DNA of 17,953 bases. Origin: Candidatus Bathyarchaeota archaeon. Its GTDB lineage: Archaea; Thermoproteota; DRAE01. The notes under the pieces were generated by a model that was not told the origin of the DNA, searched no databases, and saw only the letters and a program-made list of their open reading frames with translations. The position numbers and the translations under genes were made by a program. The stretch covers positions 1-17,953 of the forward strand of contig DRAE01000112.1 in assembly GCA_011041895.1 (NCBI GenBank). Direction: 5' to 3'. Shown here piece after piece: positions 13,652-17,953 of the stretch. Every line of letters begins with the position of its first letter. Position 1 is the stretch's first letter.

Positions 13652-14309
13652 TGCATTATTCATGTTCAGGGGAATTGGATTGTGTTCAAATATATATGTC
13701 TTTTGGACTCCCGGGAAAAAAGTTGTGATGATAGACACGGGAAATGGTGCTTCTGAAAATAGTATCTCAGAAATGTTTAAAAAATACAGTATCCCGCTCA
13801 GGAGAATAGAGTATATCTTTCTAACTCACTCACATGAAGATCACATATCTGGAGTAAAGGAAGTACTTTTATATTCAAACCCAATAATAGTCGCTCATGA
13901 AAACACGTTCAGTCATCTTGAACGCCTTATCGGAAAATTAGATACCTCAAGACTAGTAAGAGCAGTTGACGGACAAGTAATCAAGACAGAATATGGATCA
14001 TTTAGAATCATATATACGCCAGGCCATACACTAGATAGCATATGCATATTAAACGAAGATCTTAAAGCTCTCTTCACAGGAGACACAGTCTTTACGGGAG
14101 GGTTTTATGGTAGAACCGACCTACCTACTGGAGACCTAACGCAAATGAGAAAATCCCTTAGTAGGCTTCTTTCAATCAAAGTAAAATACATGTTCCCCGG
14201 GCACGGTCCCTACCTTAAAGGTGAAGATTCAATCCGTAAAAATATAAGTGAAGCTTTAAGTGCTGCAAGCATGGAGGAAAGTGAAAATGAATATCCTGTT
14301 ATTATCTGA
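13638..14309 (+). CDS. Metallo-beta-lactamase-fold hydrolase
   Basis: A 223-aa soluble di-metal hydrolase of the glyoxalase II-like type. The metal ligands are complete: HSHEDH (His64, His66, Asp68, His69), PGHT (His130), GDT (Asp149) and PGHGP (His189). The segment GGFYGRTDLPTGD after the Asp is typical of hydroxyacylglutathione-hydrolase relatives. Archaea lack glutathione in general, so the substrate is more likely another thioester or an unknown ester. The start is ATG 13638, with AGGTGA at 13627-13632, 5 nt upstream, rather than GTG 13629. It overlaps both neighbours (14 bp before, 23 bp after). Location before the acyl-CoA synthetase makes an acyl-thioester substrate tempting but unproven. 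Confidence 0.93.
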   Translation: MKVLDALFMFRGIGLCSNIYVFWTPGKKVVMIDTGNGASENSISEMFKKYSIPLRRIEYIFLTHSHEDHISGVKEVLLYSNPIIVAHENTFSHLERLIGKLDTSRLVRAVDGQVIKTEYGSFRIIYTPGHTLDSICILNEDLKALFTGDTVFTGGFYGRTDLPTGDLTQMRKSLSRLLSIKVKYMFPGHGPYLKGEDSIRKNISEALSAASMEESENEYPVII

Positions 14310-14943
14310 CATACATAGCAACACATACACATTACTCACAAGACTCCCCAAAATTGTTTCAGAAAACGATATAAACCTCTGCCTAATATCAGGCGATCTC
14401 ACAAACTTTGCTCCTATTAGAGCATTTCAAAAGACCATGAACCTTGTGTGCCAGATATTGGAAGACAGACCAATTGTATGGGTTCCGGGAAATTGTGACC
14501 CTAGGGAATCTCTAGAAATCGAAAAAATAGAGTGTGCCATAAACGCTCATGGGAGAATAGTTAAGGTAGAAGAGTTTAAAATCTTTGGAATAGGTGGTTC
14601 ACTTAAAGGTCCATTTGAAACGAACATAGAGTTCACAGAGGAGGAATTTAACAAAATCATATCAGAGAATCTAACTGAAGACTTCGATATACTTCTACTA
14701 CATGAGCCACCATACATGACGAAAGTTGACACCGTGTATGACAAACATGTTGGATCCAAGACTATACGTGCCCTGATCGAGGAGAAAAAGCCGAAGCTCG
14801 TTGCTTGCGGGCACATTCATGAGTCAAAGGGCATTGACTACATTGGAGAATCTATCATAATTAACCCAGGTCCATTCAAATTAGGGCATTACGTTATAGT
14901 GTCACTAATGGATGCAGAGGTAAAGGTTGTGAAAAATGTTTAA
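14287..14943 (+). CDS. Calcineurin-like metallophosphoesterase
   Basis: A 218-aa single-domain phosphoesterase. The five family motifs are present in order: SDIHSN (Asp8, His10), GDLTN (Asp37), PGNCD (Asn69), LLHEPP (His) and CGHIHE (two His). It lacks a signal peptide, so it acts in the cytoplasm, with substrate unknown; relatives include archaeal phosphodiesterases. The start is ATG 14287, with GGAGG at 14273-14277, 9 nt upstream. An upstream ATG at 14260 would lie deep in the preceding gene. It overlaps the hydrolase gene by 23 bp and the synthetase gene by 8 bp, so translational coupling is likely. Confidence 0.93.
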   Translation: MNILLLSDIHSNTYTLLTRLPKIVSENDINLCLISGDLTNFAPIRAFQKTMNLVCQILEDRPIVWVPGNCDPRESLEIEKIECAINAHGRIVKVEEFKIFGIGGSLKGPFETNIEFTEEEFNKIISENLTEDFDILLLHEPPYMTKVDTVYDKHVGSKTIRALIEEKKPKLVACGHIHESKGIDYIGESIIINPGPFKLGHYVIVSLMDAEVKVVKNV

Positions 14944-16321
14944 TGATCTATCAAAGCTCTTCAACCCAAGTTCCATAGCTATAGTAGGTGCCTCTAGAAC
15001 TCCTGGAAAGATAGGGCATGAAATTTTAAAGAATTTGATAAATGGAGGATACCGTGGTAGAATATATCCCGTGAACCCTAAAGCAAACGAAATACTGGGT
15101 TTAAAATGCTATCCAAGCATTTCCTCCATAGATAACAGCATTGACGTAGCGGTCATATGCATTCCAGCAACATTGGTTCCATCAGTAGTGGAGGAATGTG
15201 GACGTAAGGGAGTTAAGTTTGCCATAATAATCTCATCAGGTTTTTCAGAGACTGGAAACCGTGAGTTAGAGGACAAAGTCGTTAAAATAGCAAGAAAATA
15301 TGGTGTGAGGATAATAGGCCCAAATTGTGCAGGGATCATTTGCTCTAGAAGTAATTTATATGCCACATTTGAGCCCATCGTGAAACGTGGGAATGTTGCA
15401 TTCATAAGTCAAAGCGGTGCACTCGGAGGAGCAATCCTCTACCAGCTAATAGATGAGGACAAGGGACTCGACATTTTTGTCAGTATAGGGAATAGGGCAG
15501 ATTTAATGGAAACAGAGATAATGGAGTATCTTGGAAAGGATCCAGAAGTGAAGGCAATCCTAATATACATTGAAGGGCTCAGAGAAGGTGAGGGAAGAGC
15601 TTTCATGAAGGCTGCAATGAAGATCGTACCTAAGAAACCTGTCATAGTATTGAAAGCTGGAACATCAAAAGCTGGAATGAGAGCTGTTCAATCGCATACT
15701 GGAAGCATTGCGGGCTCAGACCTGATATATACATATGCTTTCAAGCAAGCTGGGGTGATAAAAGTGGACAGCGTTACAGATGCATTGGATGCCCTCTATA
15801 CATTATCAACACAACCAATCCCAAGCAACGGAAGAGTTGCGATAATAACAAACTCTGGAGGCCCAGCTGTAATTGCAGCGGACCATTGCGAGAAACTAGG
15901 ATTGCATGTAACACCATCCTCAGACAATCTGAAAAACAAGCTATCTAAGATACTGCCTCCATTCGCCTCACTTGGAAACCCAATAGATATGACAGCTCAG
16001 GCTGGTGCCGAGGAATATAAAAAGGTTCTTGAGCTTGTAATTGAATCCAGAGAGTATGACATTGTAATAGTGATATGTGTCCCCCCATTCTTTATAGATG
16101 CCTTAGACATTGCAAAAGCTATATGCGAAGTATATTCGAAGTACAGCTTCCCAATAATACCATGCTTTATGGCAGGGTCAGCCGTTAAGAAAGCTGTTGA
16201 ATATATGTCTGAAAGATCCCTTATAAACATTCCCTCTCCTGAAAGAGCATCTAAATCAGCTTTCTTCCTATACAAGTATGGGAGGTTAAGAGTTGCCGCT
16301 CGGCAAGCTCCTAACTGGTAG
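14936..16321 (+). CDS. acdA: ADP-forming acyl-CoA synthetase, alpha subunit (ACD alpha)
   Basis: This protein converts acyl-CoA + ADP + Pi to acid + CoA + ATP, the ATP-yielding end step of archaeal sugar and peptide fermentation. It is 461 aa, the usual alpha length. The CoA-binding Rossmann domain comes first (SSIAIVGASRTPGKIGHEIL, the phosphate-binding glycines), then the succinyl-CoA-synthetase-like domain (RIIGPNCAGI, FISQSGALGGAI). The phosphorylated histidine is His254 in QSHTGSIAGSD (codon 15695), the position of the phosphohistidine in known archaeal alpha subunits. The acyl group cannot be read, but pairing with iorA suggests aryl-acetyl-CoA. The ATP-grasp beta subunit is not in the window and would have to be encoded elsewhere or further downstream. 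The next gene starts 29 bp inside its end. Confidence 0.93.
   Translation: MFNDLSKLFNPSSIAIVGASRTPGKIGHEILKNLINGGYRGRIYPVNPKANEILGLKCYPSISSIDNSIDVAVICIPATLVPSVVEECGRKGVKFAIIISSGFSETGNRELEDKVVKIARKYGVRIIGPNCAGIICSRSNLYATFEPIVKRGNVAFISQSGALGGAILYQLIDEDKGLDIFVSIGNRADLMETEIMEYLGKDPEVKAILIYIEGLREGEGRAFMKAAMKIVPKKPVIVLKAGTSKAGMRAVQSHTGSIAGSDLIYTYAFKQAGVIKVDSVTDALDALYTLSTQPIPSNGRVAIITNSGGPAVIAADHCEKLGLHVTPSSDNLKNKLSKILPPFASLGNPIDMTAQAGAEEYKKVLELVIESREYDIVIVICVPPFFIDALDIAKAICEVYSKYSFPIIPCFMAGSAVKKAVEYMSERSLINIPSPERASKSAFFLYKYGRLRVAARQAPNW
16281..16286 (+). promoter_or_regulatory. Ribosome site that sets the TTG start of iorA
   Basis: GGAGGT inside the acdA coding sequence is followed, after a 6-nt gap, by TTG 16293. 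It is a near-perfect match to the archaeal 16S tail and is the only strong site near the beginning of the IOR alpha frame, which has no ATG in its first part. Confidence 0.75.
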
Positions 16322-17953
16322 TAAAGGCGACAAAGTACTGGCTGTGGGAAATGAAGCCCTAGCTAGAGCCGCTGTTGAAGCTGGAATATCCTATGCAACT
16401 GGCTACCCTGGAACACCGTCGACAGAGGCATTGGAAACACTTGCAAGATTCTCCAAGACTTATCCTATAAGAGTGGAGTGGAGCATAAACGAGAAAGTTG
16501 CACTTGAAAAAGCGTACGGATATTCATTGGCGAATTTAAGCACATTGGTAACTATGAAAATGTCCGGTTTAAACGTTGCTCTAGACGCTCTATTCTCAAT
16601 ATCCTATAGTGGAACTCCGGGTCCAATGGTAGTATATGTGGCAGACGACCCTGGTGCACATGCTGGAATGTGCGAGCAAGATTCAAGGAAAATAGCCTCC
16701 ACAATTCCAGTCCCAGTTTTATCTCCTGCATCCTCTAGGGAAATGTATCTGTTCACGAAGGAGGCGTTCAAGCTCTCTGAAAAGTATGAGATACCAGTGA
16801 TAGTTAGGTCAACCACTATCACCGCCCACTCTAGGGAAGTGATTACTCTAGGGGAAATCCATGAACAGAAGAAAGCCAAAACTCCTGTAAAGGATATTAA
16901 AAGATTTACTAAGGCAAATCCACTATGGTGCCAAGAACAGCATAGAAATCTACTGGACAAAGTCGATCAGATGAAAAGAGACTCCGAAAGATATGTACAT
17001 CTCATAGAGGGCTCAGAAGACTTTGGAATAATTGTGACAGGAGCCCCCTATAGAGTACTGCTGGAGATAATTAAGAGAAATGACCTAAATATTCCAGTGC
17101 TAAACGTTGGAATGCCATTTCCAGCTCCAGAGAAAATTCTCCTAGAGTTCATAAAGAACCTTAAAGAGGTCATAGTGATAGAAGAGCTTGAACCAGTGCT
17201 TGAATCACAGATACTGGAAATCATTCACAAACACGACTTGAAAATTAGAGTCCATGGGAAAACAGATGGTACAACATCTCATGTAGGTGAAATAGGCTTC
17301 CATGAAGTTGCCGAAATCCTTTCCAAGCGTGTAAAGCTCAAGGAAAGCTATCAAGGCATTGAAGGACATATCAATGTTCCCCCACGTAAACTCACATTCT
17401 GCGCTGGATGCCCCCATAGAAACACATACTTCATACTGAAAGAGGCAGCCAAAAGAGCTGGGTTAAAAGAGCTAATATGCACGGGAGACATAGGATGCAC
17501 TATACTAGCAATGTACAAACCTCTCGAAGTATGCTGGACCGAGGTATGCATGGGTGCGAGCATTGGAATGGCCTATGGGTTAAGCAAGGCACTTGACAAG
17601 AAGATTGTCGCTGCAATAGGTGATTCAACGATCTTCCATGCGGGTTTGCCAGCAACAGTAGATGCATCCCAGTATGATGCAAATATACTCATTCTAGTGC
17701 TGGACAATAACTGGGTTGCAATGACAGGTCATCAGCCAACCCCTGAAACGGGAATTGACGCTGCAGGTCACGCCACTAAGAAAATTTCACTTGAGAAAAT
17801 ACTTGCTGGCGTCCATGAGGTGAAGATAATCGACCCATACGATATAGAGCCCTCCATAAAGATAATGGAAGAGGCCTTGAAAAGTAAAAATCTTAAAATC
17901 ATAATTTCAAAGCATGAATGCTCACTAATGAAACTTAGACTAGGTAAAGTCGA
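16293..17953 (+). CDS. iorA: Indolepyruvate:ferredoxin oxidoreductase alpha subunit, 3'-truncated
   Basis: A thiamine-diphosphate enzyme that oxidatively decarboxylates aryl-pyruvates (from Trp, Phe, Tyr) to aryl-acetyl-CoA, reducing ferredoxin. The first 553 codons are present; archaeal homologues are near 640-650 aa, so the C-terminal iron-sulfur ferredoxin domain lies past the right edge. Motifs seen: GNEALARAAVEAG and GYPGTPSTE (16401 on) in the pyrimidine-binding domain; EWSINEKVALE with the catalytic-type Glu; ADDPGAHAGMCEQDSR; the CAGCPHRNTYF region; and the cofactor-binding GDSTIFHAG with LVLDNNWVAMTGHQP. The stop bounding the frame is at 16287. TTG 16293, 6 nt after GGAGGT, is chosen as the start; it overlaps acdA by 29 bp. 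The beta subunit is not in the window and could lie downstream. Confidence 0.95.
   Translation, partial: MPLGKLLTGSKGDKVLAVGNEALARAAVEAGISYATGYPGTPSTEALETLARFSKTYPIRVEWSINEKVALEKAYGYSLANLSTLVTMKMSGLNVALDALFSISYSGTPGPMVVYVADDPGAHAGMCEQDSRKIASTIPVPVLSPASSREMYLFTKEAFKLSEKYEIPVIVRSTTITAHSREVITLGEIHEQKKAKTPVKDIKRFTKANPLWCQEQHRNLLDKVDQMKRDSERYVHLIEGSEDFGIIVTGAPYRVLLEIIKRNDLNIPVLNVGMPFPAPEKILLEFIKNLKEVIVIEELEPVLESQILEIIHKHDLKIRVHGKTDGTTSHVGEIGFHEVAEILSKRVKLKESYQGIEGHINVPPRKLTFCAGCPHRNTYFILKEAAKRAGLKELICTGDIGCTILAMYKPLEVCWTEVCMGASIGMAYGLSKALDKKIVAAIGDSTIFHAGLPATVDASQYDANILILVLDNNWVAMTGHQPTPETGIDAAGHATKKISLEKILAGVHEVKIIDPYDIEPSIKIMEEALKSKNLKIIISKHECSLMKLRLGKV

Overview
The window is a gene-dense, AT-rich piece of an archaeal chromosome, almost certainly from a hyperthermophile. 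The evidence is a reverse gyrase (the hallmark protein of hyperthermophiles) beside archaeal information-processing genes: TFB, aIF1, aEF-1beta and RNA polymerase subunit Rpo12. TATA-box promoters sit about 25 nt upstream of starts, several transcripts look leaderless, and GGAGG/GGTG ribosome sites appear at internal starts. Arg codons are mostly AGA/AGG. The sequence alone does not fix the lineage.

Layout. Bases 1-2747 hold the C-terminal three quarters of reverse gyrase, whose N-terminus lies off the left edge. It runs tail to tail into an unrecognised 347-aa gene. A 380-bp spacer follows, holding what looks like a small frameshifted gene, then an unrecognised 212-aa protein. Bases 4800-6737 form a transport-like cluster: two divergent membrane-anchored DUF4430 (transcobalamin-like) proteins, an ECF-type S component and a Nudix hydrolase. 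A 569-aa secreted or membrane-anchored protein follows. Bases 8486-9781 hold a ribbon-helix-helix regulator, preceded by two tandem perfect palindromes that look like its operator, and a nucleotidyltransferase with an internal HEPN-like RX4H motif. Next come TFB, aIF1, a B12-binding-type radical SAM enzyme with a split, insertion-bearing cysteine motif, and aEF-1beta.

From 13243 to the right edge a tightly overlapped plus-strand operon encodes Rpo12, a small two-helix membrane protein, a metallo-beta-lactamase-fold hydrolase, a metallophosphoesterase, the alpha subunit of ADP-forming acyl-CoA synthetase, and the alpha subunit of indolepyruvate:ferredoxin oxidoreductase (cut by the window end).

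How the genes work together. The last two genes give successive steps of archaeal peptide fermentation: IOR oxidises aryl-pyruvates to aryl-acetyl-CoA plus reduced ferredoxin, and ACD turns the acyl-CoA into acid plus ATP. The DUF4430/ECF-S cluster suggests vitamin capture, possibly of a corrinoid. The left 13 kb alternates strands almost gene by gene. Four of its six convergent junctions share stop codons in an exact 4-bp overlap, and divergent genes share short TATA regions. No rRNA, tRNA, CRISPR array or insertion sequence was seen.
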